Positions 1-11,600 of a stretch of DNA of 64,000 bases are shown here, in pieces. Made by a program: the position numbers and the translations under genes. Source of the stretch: Carposina sasakii (lineage: Eukaryota > Arthropoda > Insecta > Lepidoptera > Carposinidae). The first letter of the stretch is position 1; every line of letters starts with the position of its first letter. The notes under the pieces were generated by a model. That model was not told where the DNA came from, did no database searches, and was given only the letters and a program-made list of their open reading frames with translations. The stretch spans positions 7,936,001 to 8,000,000 of the forward strand of contig CP053153.1 in the NCBI GenBank assembly GCA_014607495.2, in the 5' to 3' direction.

Positions 1-1960
1 TGAAACTAAGCTTGAACCGTTCTAAAATCTCAATCAACCTAGGTCTGTATTCATTACTAACGTCAGTATCTACCAAGTCAAGGTCTATACCATTATTTGC
101 AACTACATCACATGATTCGACATGTTAATTTTCTCGAAACGTACTTTATCTACCGACATATGTACAGTCAAACCGATAGCTAGAATTTCATGTCCGATCA
201 TAATGTTGTATCGCAAACAATGGTCAGGTAAAACATGAAGGAGTATCTCAAAGTTAATATTGTCAATGTCAATTGTCGTTAAAATTTGCATGGTCGAGGC
301 TATAGAAGTTTGTCCTATACCAGTCATAGAAACATTGTCATAAATTCGCTTACCACTAAATTTCAAAGCAATCGATTCTTTAACTAAGGAACACTCTGAA
401 CCTGAGTCGTAAGTAAATGGGAATGACTCACCAGAGTGACGCAGAGAACCCGAAGGCGCATTCACAATGCACACGTCTACTCGCTTTTCCTTAGCTGGAC
501 CAGTTCCAGTGCCGCCGCCGGTACCGTTGTTCCCCTCCTTGATTTTCCTCTTCGGGCAGTCGGATGCATAGTGGCCTTGTTCCCGGCAGTTGAAGCAGGT
601 GATGCGATCGGTTCTCCCTGTAGGTTGGTTGGTCGAGTTATGGTCCCCGTGAAAGGACCTGTGTTTGGACCGGTCATCTTGCTTCTTCGAATTGGCTTTG
701 TTGCGACATTGAAGAGATTTGTGGCCTAGTTGTCCACAATTAAAGCACTTGATGGTCACAGCAGATCCATTAGGTCGGTTTCTTTTTAGGTCGGGTCCAT
801 CACGATAAATACTTGATGAATAACTTCTCTTCAGGAACGAGACAGCCTTCAGTTCCTTTTGTAAATGGTTACGCATCTTGATGTCAGTCGTTATAGCAAT
901 CCTCTGAACACGTGGCTCTTGTTTTGAAATATGAGCTAAGACAGTGGCTATTGCTATCTGTTCTGTAGTCAGTCCATTCCACCTTGCCATTAAGGATGTT
1001 ATGAGGGTAGCGGCGTATGAGGCCAGGCACTCGTTATCTCTCGGTTTCTTGTCGTGCATACTGATGAGAAAGGAAGCAGCAGTTTCAGGACAGTCATACC
1101 TTGCTACGAAAAGCTCCTTAAAATCGGCCCACGTCATATTAGGAAACGATATTGAAGACAGCCAAGATGATGCTTCGCCCTTGAGTGCGTGGCTTAACGC
1201 GATCATCAGAGAAGATCCATGGCGATGTCGATCTGTGATACACATGTCCGTGGTCGTTATCCAAGCTCGGGCGTCGATGTCTCTTTTCTCTGGGTCGAAA
1301 TCAGGAAGGCGAATAGAGTCCGAAGATGCAGGTAGTTTTATTGCTTGCACCAACGCCAGAAAATTTTGATTTTGTTGCTCGAAGAGAAGACGCCATTTTT
1401 CTTCGCTCGAAACACGTCACTATTTGAAGCACGTGTTTCATGTGGGTGATCCGGGTTGCATCCCACTTCTGATGACGTAGATGGGTCGAGTGGCGTGCCG
1501 TTAGGTGTGTCCGACATCTTCCAAAATCCGAAATAAAGAATGCGGCGTGTAGTAAACAAGCTTAATTAGGAATCTCAAACACTTTCACTGTATCTACGCA
1601 CAAGATTACTAGGATTCTAGCGGATAACGTAGAAACGTGGTAAGTACAAGACAGAGGCTGATTAGCACCCGTGCTTCGCTCCAGACGCAACAAAAAGAAG
1701 AGCATACTCTCCGGCTCAATTCAAACGACCGGGAGGTCGTTGTAAATCTACAGTGGCGCCCTCTCAGTACTCTGTCTTGTCTTTACCCAAGTGACAGCTG
1801 TCCTCCAGTCAGTGATAGCTGTCGACTTGACGTTTCTAACTTCAACGATTGAAAATAGATGGCGTTGGAGATCCGACTGTAGGATATGACATCTTGATCT
1901 CCGACATATACATACACCGATACACACTGCTGTATGTATGTTTGTATTTTACACTAATTG
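1..1960 (-). mobile_element. Ty3/gypsy-type LTR retrotransposon, 5' part (truncated by window edge)
   Basis: The element runs on the minus strand and leaves the window at base 1. It carries a gag-protease frame (separate entry). After that frame stops at 103, another frame resumes to base 1 with residues resembling the linker before reverse transcriptase (the stretch ends EILERFKLSF). Positions 1518-1960, upstream of gag on the element strand, should hold the leader and LTR, but I could not fix the LTR ends or a primer-binding site. The element sits just outside the first visible exon of the SUMO-protease locus, so it is probably intronic or 5' flanking there. Confidence 0.75.
103..1517 (-). 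pseudogene. gag-protease polyprotein of gypsy-like retrotransposon, frameshifted
   Basis: The likely start is the ATG at 1517 (MSDTPNGTPLD). Near 1400 the reading must shift by one base into the frame that reads EEKWRLLFEQQNQNFLALVQ and then stays open to 103. Seen in order: a capsid-like region, two CCHC zinc knuckles (CFNCGQLGHKSLQC and CFNCREQGHYASDC), a basic and glycine-rich linker, then a retropepsin domain with its catalytic triplet in FTYDSGSECS and a following IGHEILAIG-like strand. The frame ends at a TAG right after the protease, while reverse-transcriptase-linker residues continue in another frame. Two frame changes suggest a decayed copy, although a programmed shift at the second site is possible. 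A host CCHC gene is unlikely because of the protease. Confidence 0.8.
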
Positions 1961-2028
1961 TTAACATACAATTTTCTATGCACCAACTTTAAATCTAAAA
2001 ACAAAAATGACGCAAAATTTTGTTTCAG

Positions 2029-4346
2029 GGAAACCGCTCGGCAGACCTTAGTTCGTAGCAAAGAGCAACAGCGACCGGTTCAGAGAGTGCCGCCAATGCA
2101 GACGCACGCGCAAATGCCTCCGGGCGTGTCGCAGGCGCCACAGGAGCCCCCAGAGTCCTCCCAGGGCCCTTCGGAGCAGGCCTCTGAACCACAATCAGCC
2201 AAGATGTTGATATTCCTACAAAATGGAGAACAAAGACTTATTACTTTTACACTGCCTAAAGAAAGCTGTACACTTCAAGAGGTTCTTGAACAGGTAATGT
2301 ATAATATATATATATTTTTTAATTGTCCTGACTGCTCTAAAAGTAGTGGTTTATTTTGTCTGAGCACATTTGAACTTAAGGGTATTAGATTCATCTTAGT
2401 TGTGAGTGATTAGCGTAAAAAAATATTTAGTTTTTTTTAACTTTATTAATAGGGTTGATACCGATACACTTAAATGTAAACCTAATCTTAGTCAGGTCTA
2501 TCTCTCTCCATTCTTAATATAAATGGCTGAGAGGGAAAAGGACAGGTAGGACTAATTTTACGTTTAGGTTTAAGTGTGATTGCCGGAATCGACTATATTA
2601 TTAATTGTATATTTTTATGATCACGATAATATAAATCAACTTGTTTCAGGTTAATGTACCGTTTTCGGAAGATACTCACATACAATGTATGCAAAACACA
2701 AGTAGTGAAATAGACTATTTTGTATCAGTAGGGTCCACAACACGAATTGAAGAAATGCTAGAAAATCATCCAGTGAGTACACCATTCATTTGGTTAGTGT
2801 TTGTATCGTATTATATTTACCTGACTATGTATAAAAATTTAATTATTTTTTCAGATGTTAATAGGTGATATAAGTAGTAGAAGCTCCCCAAGTGTAATGT
2901 CCCAACCACAAAGTAGCGAAATGTCAACACCCGAGAAGGCACCTTGTCCTGATAATGGTAAGATCTAACTAAGCAACGTTTTTTATTGACTAGCCTGGAC
3001 GATTATGTAGTTTACATACCTAATAAGTGCATATGAATAAAAAAAATGCTTGTAAAACTAAAAACATATTTATCTATAAGAAGTTCTGTAATGCTTTTTT
3101 TTGTATACAGCAACAAATAGTCCAGAATCTCCTCGTTCGCCCCCACCCCGTTTTGTTGAAGGAATGCTGGCTGTGTGTAAGTCCTGTGGCTATACAGGAT
3201 TTGATTTCAGCAAATGTGAAAGGTAAATAAATATATACTGTCTATAAATTAGTATATTATTTTTAACATACATAATTTCCCATATGTGTAGGCATAGATC
3301 ACAGACCTCCATTTGCTAAGGTCCTGACTTCACACACCTTGTTTGCTTCTTCTTCTTATATGTAATTCTTCAATCTTGAGTAGAGGATTATCGAATAAAG
3401 GAAATATTATTTCGAAAAAATAAAATGCTCAAAATGTCCGACATCTCATTTAATCTTATTATTTTCTTGTAGGTGTAAAAGGGTATTCACAGAAGAGCCT
3501 AAAAGTGTAGCAATTTCAAGCAAAAAGGTTGAGCTCAAGAAAAAAGAGCCTGATAACAAAATGGAAAAGCAAACGTAAGTTGAAAATAAATTAATACTGA
3601 TATAGATTTCATTGTATTTGTGATTTACACACACATATAAACTAATAATATGGTTTTGTTTCAGCTCTTTGGGCGAAGGCATAAAATTAAACTTATTAAA
3701 AACCACAGTGAAAACTTTAAACAACAAAACAGTAAGTATATTTTATCATAACTGTAGGGTAAGCACGAACCTTTTTACGCGACGTAACGCTATCGACACG
3801 CAAGAAAAATCTATGAGATTTGACAGTTTGACGATAGGGTTACGGACTATCGAGAGGTTCGTGCTTGTCCCACTGATATAATAACAATACGTCTAGTTGC
3901 CTTATCTCATACGAAAATATGACCACTTTTTAAAGTTCTTAGTTTATTTGTAGTTAGTTTTAAAATAATTAAAATGAAGGTTTTCCATCTTAGAGATGAG
4001 ATCTCGTGGCATCCGTAAGATTTGACAATTAATTAATTATTATATTTGCAGCCTGTCCAAGAGAAGAAGCCTGTTAGAGTAAGAAAGCCAAGAGGCAAGC
4101 AGCCAGACCCAGAGCCTGTTATATTAACTTTAAGCTCAGATGAAGAGGACTCAAACAGTTCTATGATAAATAATCAAGTAAGTATTTTTCTATGCCTTTA
4201 TATGGTTCAGCTTTGATTAAATTGAGCTTCAGTCTGTTAAAACAGTTTATTTTTTCAGCATGAGCAAACTGCAAATATGAAAGAACCATCATTAAGTGAA
4301 ATTGAAAGTGGAACACAATATAGTGGGATATGCAATGAGCTTATGG
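2029..4346 (+). CDS. SUMO-protease locus, N-terminal module (zinc ribbon and SUMO-interacting motif), partial
   Basis: Eight exons with GT-AG junctions and matching phases: 2029-2293, 2650-2772, 2855-2957, 3111-3222, 3473-3574, 3665-3731, 4052-4177, 4259-4346, giving 328 codons plus one base. The first exon opens mid-codon, so the true start lies upstream. The product begins with a Gln/Pro-rich stretch, then a compact region (KMLIFLQNGEQRLITFTLPK). A four-cysteine ribbon follows (CKSCGYTGFDFSKCERC) across the fourth and fifth exons, then a lysine-rich segment and a probable SUMO-interacting motif, PVILTLSSDEED. The last exon ends in phase 1, exactly the phase accepted by the exon at 9211 of the SENP catalytic block, so I infer one gene. 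Alternatively this is a separate gene whose last exons I did not find. I do not know the family of the ribbon block. Confidence 0.6.
3757..3871. repeat. Short foldback element (MITE) in SENP intron
   Basis: A 115-bp palindromic unit. The left end reads GGGTAAGCACGAACC and the right end is its near-perfect reverse complement (GGTTCGTGCTTGTCCC). No coding capacity. Target duplication is unclear. Confidence 0.6.
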
Positions 4347-4536
4347 GTAAGTTATTCTTTCGATTCTCAATTTGGTTCAATTTTATTTTAAATGGTTGAT
4401 ATTTGAGTAAGTATTTCATATCATTAAGATACCAATATAAAGTCTATGCTATTTATGTATATGAAGTTGTGACCACCAATGTTACTGGCCTTTATGGTTA
4501 TTAGTGTTCAAATATTAATTAAATTAAATTAAATAT

Positions 4537-4763
4537 TCACACACTTCACAACACGTTAACTTAGTCCCACATTAAGATCCCTAAGGTCTTGTGTCGTGGG
4601 TACTAAGCAACGGTATATAAATACATAGATAAGTATAGAAACATCCATGACTCGGAAACAAACATCAATATTTATCATATCAATATTTGCACCTACCGGG
4701 ATTCGAACCCAGGACCTATGGCGCAGCGAGCAGGGCCATTACCAACTAGACCAATCGGCCGTC
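4537..4763 (-). repeat. tRNA-derived SINE, full-looking copy
   Basis: On the minus strand the head looks like a tRNA: an A-box region TGGTCTAGTTGG and a B box GGTTCGAATCC, followed by a GGTAGGTGC sequence and a body that ends in ...GGACTAAGTTAACGTG. Two more copies of the body occur at 8875-9063 and 45060-45262. The tRNA-like part has no CCA-adjacent acceptor pairing and is fused to the body, so this is a SINE and not a tRNA gene. Confidence 0.75.
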
Positions 4764-5039
4764 ATTATTTGACATTACATTGATTTTAAATCTGTTTTAC
4801 ATTTTAATTGGTGGTCTATAGCAAAATACATAAAATAGGTATGTACCAAAGCATACCTTTAGACTTTCAAATCTTCATAAAGATTTCATCTTTCAAAAAA
4901 TACCAATCTGAGTCTAGTGGCATTGAAAGCTGGTTTGTCTATGGGCGTCTTCAGGAGATAAGGGCAGCAGAGACAGTAGGTTTCCCTACCACAGCGAGGG
5001 TACGTATTTAAGCGTACGTTTACTTTTCTTCTATCCGTT

Positions 5040-5320
5040 TACTCTTCTTTCGCGAACTGGCCGGCGGCAGCGGCAGCTCAAGTGGCCGGGCGCACCCTGG
5101 TAATACCAGGTTGACTCGCCCGGCCCGCGTCCCGTCCCCCCGGCCAGCCGCACCTTTCCCTTTCCAAATGGATCAGGCTCTGACCCATGTGGCCTCCTTT
5201 AAGGGCCACACAAGTTACCGCCGCGTTGTTGCGCGCCGAGAATTTTGCCCGGCCACGGGGGTTGCCCCAAGGCCCGCAAACCGAAGCGTATTTTTGCGCC
5301 CAGGACGACCCCCCACTTCC
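5040..5320. repeat. GC-rich insert of unknown origin
   Basis: A block far richer in G+C than the surrounding intron. It contains the short imperfect palindrome ACCCTGGTAATACCAGGTT and CCGGCC runs. Open frames on both strands are short and lack recognisable motifs. It resembles the body of a non-LTR retrotransposon or another GC-rich repeat; I see no firm ends. Confidence 0.35.
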
Positions 5321-5515
5321 TACCATACCACATCACACCTATTTATATGTCTAGATACCTTAGAAGTAATAGGCAGCACTAACATTGCTGTTCTTGTGTA
5401 AGTGGGTGTTTCCACCAGAGATGTGCGAGGATGTTTAGTTGTGCTGTGAATACGTGTAGGGGTTTCCACCAAAGCTATGGGAGATATATGACCTGTCTAT
5501 GGACTGGCTGTACGG

Positions 5516-6430
5516 TACGAGGCATGCCTTTAAGGTCTGTTGTTTCCATATTTCCCGGCAATTTTGAATTTGGAACTGTTCTATATTCGAATGTGTTTAA
5601 ATTTTGAATCTCAAAACAGTTGAAAGTTGTTTGGTCACAACTGAATTTTTGAATTTGGTCACAATTGAAAGGAAGTTGTTTAGTCACAACGTCGATTGGA
5701 ATCTGTTAGGTTACGTACGCAAATGAATCTCTTTCTAAAGAAAATGTTCGTGCAATAATATTCTACAACTTTAGAAGAGGTCTGACGCGGCTACAGTGCT
5801 TTGAAGAGCTAACATCTGTGTTCAGTGATGAAGCCCCAGTCTGCGGACTGTCGAACGCTGGTATTTAAAATTCCAGCATGGACATACTAGTGTTAGTGAC
5901 AAATCTTGCGAAGGACGCCCAATATCCGCCTTCACTGAAGATAACATCATTGCTGTGAGCAAACTAATTCTCGAAGATGTGACGTCATGTGACGTATCGA
6001 GAGATAGAGGCTCTATTAGGCATCTCAGGGACAACCATTCAGAAAATCTTGCATGAAGCGCTTGGTGTGAGAAAGCTAGTTTGCCGTTGGATACTGCATC
6101 TGCTTTCCGACGATCACAAGGCGGCCCGCGTCAGATGGTGTAAGAAAACTCTGCAAAGGTGCAACCGAGGAGAGTCAAATCACGTCTACGACATTATCTG
6201 TGGTGACGAATCTTGTATCTATGCCTACGATCCTGATTCCAAATAACAATCTACAATCTGGGTCTTTCAAGAGGAGCCAAAGCCGACTAAAGTTGTTCGT
6301 TCTCGAAGCACTTCAAAGAAGATGGTGGCCACGTTCGTTGGAAAAACCGGCCATGTTGCGACTACTACACTTGAAGATCGTAGAACGGTTAACGCCGAGT
6401 GGTATTCCACAGCTTAGAATAAAGATTCGC
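5516..6430 (+). pseudogene. mariner transposase remnant (copy 1)
   Basis: It begins at a TA followed by the inverted-terminal-repeat sequence CGAGGCATGCCTTTAAGG. A broken transposase frame follows (near 5730-6410): an N-terminal helix-turn-helix region, and a catalytic-domain piece reading [15 protein letters not shown] then a stop, WVFQEEPKP and [13 protein letters not shown]. The tryptophan expected in GDESWIY is cysteine here, and there are several stops and frameshifts. The 3' end and right terminal repeat are missing. It belongs to the same family as the copies at 20572-23553. Confidence 0.75.
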
Positions 6431-6880
6431 TCCGCTCTGTAGAAGTACTCGGCCTAATCATAAATTCAGCAACAAATACTCTGCCATACACGATTATTAT
6501 ATTATTATTATACACGTGCCGGAGCTCGAACCTCCACAGTCTAGTTGTCAACAATATGCCATGATACTGTCGGTTTTATTAAATTTTAATCATATTTCGT
6601 AGTAAAATTTCTGTTTGCATAGTGAATTTGTGTAAAAAATATACTACAATGTATAAAAAAGAGACTAGAGATCACATACCATCAGTAAGTATCTCATAAT
6701 TATGAAATTTCAACATAAAATTATCATGAATAATAAACGGCATTCAATGTTGCCGCCGATACAAAAATAGTTCCCCGTGGTGCAGATTTTGTAATATGTA
6801 GGTATGTGAATTTGTTATTATCTAAGAGTAAATGATAGGTGCGCATTAGAAATTACAATGAAATAGAGATAAATTGGTGC

Positions 6881-7167
6881 CAAAGGATAATGGGCATTAA
6901 TGTATGAGTACCGATCAGTAACGATCAGACGTTTATCGTTTGAAAACTCTTTTTTTGACTATCAAATTGTTACTATAAAGGTGATGCTCAAAGCGTTGAA
7001 AAAAGTTATAGTGAAAAGAAATCTTAAAAAACTAGCATAAAAAAATATTTTCTTTTTTTACTTAAAAGGCAAGTTTTTGTGAATTCATAGTCACAAAAAG
7101 CGCTTTTCAACGGTATACGTCTGGTTCTTATTGATCGGTGGGGATATTTTGCCCATCCTCCTTTTAT
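6881..7167. repeat. MITE with about 50-bp imperfect inverted ends
   Basis: The left end (GATAATGGGCATTAATG ... CAGACGTTTATCGTT) and the right end (AACGGTATACGTCTGG ... TTGCCCATCCTCC) are imperfect reverse complements. The middle is AT-rich and noncoding. Confidence 0.5.
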
Positions 7168-7691
7168 CTAAATTAATTAGTTTTTGCATAAACAAATAAC
7201 TGAGTAACAAACATCCAAAATTTCTTTGCTTGGTGCAGATTTCCTGCTCATCCAGTTATTTCTGATCATTGGACTGCTGTAGTGGGTACAAATTAGTCGA
7301 GAAGAAAGTTGGTGGAAATCAGAAAAAATGCATTTTTTAATAGTTAATGTTTATGATTTAATTTAAAAAAGTAATATTAATTATTGTTTCATTGTCAGTA
7401 AAGTAAGGTACTATTTCGTTAATTGCCTTCCATCCATCTTCTCCAAATGACCAAACCATCGAAGCGTACCTTTCTCTATTCTTGTCACTACGAGTATGTC
7501 TTCTTTCACACCGCCCAATTCTCTTAATATCATAATCAATTTTAATTTATTGCAAAATTTTAGTTGCTTTCTGCATTAGTTTTCCTTCATTCGGGTAAAG
7601 TTAAGCAGTTGGTAACACAATTCTTCACGCATACTAAGGTCACTTTTCATGCATCCGTTTACAAAAAATCTGATTGGTCTGCCCATAGAAA

Positions 7692-7835
7692 TGAGATAGA
7701 ATATAAAAATACGATATTAAACGGTACAAGCCAAGTTTTTTCCCACAACTAACGAGATAAATACGATATTAAAATATAAAAATACGATATTAAACGGTAC
7801 AAGCCAAGTTTTTTCCTCACAACTAAAGAGATTGT
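7692..7835. repeat. Tandem duplication, about 77-bp unit
   Basis: Two adjacent copies of ATATAAAAATACGATATTAA plus AACGGTACAAGCCAAGTTTT, at about 7692-7757 and 7769-7834. Noncoding intron sequence. Apart from this duplication and the MITE above, I see nothing recognisable between 6440 and 8400. Confidence 0.6.
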
Positions 7836-8411
7836 GTAGTGTGCAAAGACTATAAAGTCAAAAATTAAAAATATTATTTCGGCATTATCAACTTGGCTGT
7901 ATGGAATTTATGTTATCTTTGCCTCTTTGTATCCAATGAAAGTGAAACGTCACATGTCGTTTGTTGTTATGTCATTGTCAAGTTCAACTGTAGGGATGCT
8001 ACGGAGGAAAACATTTCGATATATATTACTAATATATCGAATCACATCGATACTTATAATATTGTTTATCATAAATTATACTTTAAAACTTAAATGGAAT
8101 TTCAGTTGTAGAAAATATTAAGAAGAACACAAATTAGTACTATCCGAAAGTCCCAATAAATTATTTATTGGTATCACAAATTACTTACAAAAAAATCATT
8201 ATACATAATTTAAAATCTTGACACGTTCGGTGGATCTGATAGTATGTTTTCTAAAATAAAATGGTGGGTTGCTTGCAAAGATATAGCTTTGATTGGCATG
8301 ATGACAGGAACGAAATGTTAAAAAGCATTTTAAATAATTTCTTTGACTTATAAAAAAAAAACAAATATTATATTTAAAAAAGTGCTTTTAATATTTATCT
8401 GTTAGGGTACA

Positions 8412-8630
8412 TATCGATATCGATAACCTGCAACAAAATATCAAAAATATTAACTTCTATTTATTTAGCTTACACATCCCTAGATATCGTCCATCTTTCT
8501 TTGTGGATGAATACCATATCGACGTATTATTCGGTTTCTGCGTCAAAAGTCGTATATTTGTGTTATTATTTCTAGATATTTACTGTAAGTTAGTGTATAA
8601 TGTTTAAAGACGGATTTAGAATTATATCAG
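8412..8630 (+). promoter_or_regulatory. Candidate internal promoter with paired DREF sites and first exon
   Basis: Two overlapping perfect TATCGATA octamers (8412-8419 and 8418-8425) match the DREF-binding element known from insect housekeeping promoters. About 175 bp downstream lies an ATG (8600) that reads [10 protein letters not shown] and then a GT donor at 8631 in phase 1, the exact phase needed to join the exon at 9211. An in-frame TAG just upstream of the ATG argues that this is a first exon. Its use is inferred. Confidence 0.5.
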
Positions 8631-11600
8631 GTATGTTACTTATTTCAAAAAACAAAAGAAATGGTTGTTATTTTGTAAAGCGGTGTGGTGTGGTTTGTGT
8701 TAGTCGCACAGTACGCTTTCTAATTATTTTGTAACCAAAATGCGTTATTCGTGAATTACAATAGATTACTCAAAGCATTTTGGTTTAGAAAATGCTATTT
8801 TCTATTTACAAATTTTGTAAATTAAAACGCTTTTACAAACCTACAAGTAAACAAATTTCAATCAGTGAATAGGGAATAGGTCGTCGGTTCGAATCCCGGT
8901 AGGTGCAAACATTGATATGATGAATATCTATGTTTGTTTCAGAGTCATGGATGTTTCTATACTTATTTATGTATTTATACCGTTGCTTTGTACCCACAAC
9001 ATAAGACATTAGGGATCTTAATGTGGGACTAAGTTAATGTGTTGTGTAGTGTGTGTGTGAATATACTGATTATCGTTGTGGAAGACCTCAAAAATCCATA
9101 ATTCATTAATCTAATCAATGACACAAGTTTAGACGGCTACCCTTATGTATTACCATTATTATACATCATGTATATCATTTTCTGCTATTTACTATCTTAT
9201 TTTTTAACAGATGGCACTAGAGAAGAAATACAAAATACAATGCAGGGAATAGTGACATCTTTAAATTGTAGAACAATAAGAATTGGATCATACCGATATA
9301 CACCCAAAGAGAAGGTAAGTTATCAGATATTGTGAAAAGCACCTTCGATAATAAGTTGATCTAGGACTACTTAGGCTAAGCTACTAGGCTGGTACAGTTT
9401 TTAATTTGATGACCGATTGTAAAACCCTGCCTGTTGCATGGTAGGTCCTGGATGTAAATCCAAGTTGATGTAAACATAAATAATGATATTATCTGTCTCG
9501 GAATAATACTGTGAAACTTCCGTTAAAGTGTTTCAATATTTATTTATTGAAATTTTGTTAATTTTTAGGTATACATTTCATCAAAAGGGATTAAAATTGT
9601 TGCACCATCCCTTAAGAATGAGTCACGAGAAATAGCATTACAGATACAGTTAAAAGAAGTAGTTAGAATATTAGTTCATTTTGGAAAAGGCTTACCTGTG
9701 ATTTTTTTGTACACAATGAATAAATGTGGAGCATATATTCGAAAGGCTTTGGACATGTCTGAAGAATTAGGTATGTACTAAATGTTCTTATTTCAGAAGT
9801 GACTAACAAAATATTTTGTTTTATATGTTATTTCCTGAATCTCAGTCCGAGTAGAACAGAATATATGTATTTTTTTTTTCATAATTCATCTGAAATGCAA
9901 GAGTAGATGAACCGAGTTTTAATCAAATTCAAAGGTACCTACTAGCTAAATCATAATTTCCTATTGCAGGTCCTTATTATAACCCTATGTCAAAAATAGA
10001 TCCCTTTAAAAGGATTACATTATTGCCTGACTCCATTACTGAGGATGCCAAGTTAGCTTTGAAGACATTATTTGGCAAAGTAATGGATGAACTTAATGCC
10101 AGGGAGGCAAATGAAATTTTAGTAAGGACTTGCCCAAAAGAGTCTAATAATGTTACTAAGGTGACTACAAGATCATCAAGTGCTTCCACTACATCTGGGT
10201 CTAAAAAGTATGTATTCAATTTTAAATATAAAGCCATATTATTGCAATTATTTTATTCTGAACATACAACTAACTAAGCTGTTTCTTTTTAGCTCAAATC
10301 CAACAGAAATAATACGACAAATATTAATATATCCTCCAGGAAAAGGGGGTATACCAATTAATACAGAAGATTATATGTGTTTAGCTCAGGATCAATTTTT
10401 AAATGATGTTATAATAGATTTCTATCTAAAGCATTTAGTTCATGATGTACTAACTACAAGTCAAAGAGAAAAGACACACATATTTAGTACATTCTTTTAT
10501 AAAAGACTAACAACTAAACCAAGCAGTAAAATGAACAGAAGTTCAAATCCCCATGAATGGGATAGTAATCTTACTCCAGCACAGAAACGTCATGCAAGAG
10601 TAAAAACATGGACAAAAAATGTAAATATATTTGAAAAAGATTATATTGTAGTTCCTATTAATGAAAACTGTCATTGGTTTGTGGCAATAATTTGCTTTCC
10701 AAGTTTGGAAGGATGTAGAAGTATGATTGACAATAGGATTGTTAGTCCACAGGAGATAAAGAAAAGAGGTAAGAATAAATCAGATTGTAAGTTCCTTATA
10801 ATCCTGAGAACTCATGGTATTTGACACTTAAATCAGCTTGGGTTCTAAGTAGAGTTTTTGGATTATTTAATTTTTTATTATTTCTTCACAGAACGAAGAT
10901 CGTCAATGCAGATAGGGAGCACTACAATTACACCACTGACTAAACAGGAACAGCTTACATTAAGTTGTGACTCAGATAATCTTAGTGAAAGAGACGAAGC
11001 TGAGGCAGATGTAAGTATCTAATTACATTTTATCATCACATGTTAGGATATTGTATCGCAAACAGATGACAGTAGTTTTTTTTTGGTTAATGTTCTCAGA
11101 GTCCGGTCATATCTGATGGAACATGCGTCGCGTATTATCGGTCGCGTAACGCCAGAAAAGACAAAATGTTTAGAAAAACCTTCGACTGTTCACACTCAAC
11201 TGATGATATATTATTATTATCATGCTTTATTGTACATAGTAAAGTTGTTAATGCGTCGAGTGTATGTTTGCTTGTACCTGGAGATACGCTCGACGCATCT
11301 TCCGTCAGATATGAACCGACCCATCATTTATGTTAATAGGTAGATCTTATTATTTATTTATTCTTTATTCATTACAAAAACTTAAAACTGTCTGCCTATG
11401 TGCTCCTACATTTTCCTCTTAATATCTAATTTTGATCTGGGTTATGTCAGTCCCATTAACTTGGGATCATCACCATTTATTTCTCAAGAATAACATAAAT
11501 ATGTTAAGTCACTGTATTGTCTTATGTTTGTGTGTACAATAAAGAATACAAGAATAAATTTTACAGTAATGTACTGTACTTAAATAGAACAACCTTGTTA

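Noticed and set aside
103..1353. Host CCHC zinc-knuckle protein
   Set aside because: A retropepsin-like DSG domain and a following RT-linker frame identify a retrotransposon.
1751..1762. TGGCGCCC as a retroviral-type primer-binding site
   Set aside because: It reads in the plus direction, whereas the retroelement is on the minus strand; likely chance.
4690..4763. tRNA gene on the minus strand
   Set aside because: A and B boxes are present, but the sequence runs straight into a repeated body found at two other loci and lacks a paired acceptor stem, so it is a SINE head.
4808..5011. Possible last exon of the zinc-ribbon block
   Set aside because: No acceptor with the required phase and no motif; the frame runs from AT-rich intron towards the GC-rich insert.
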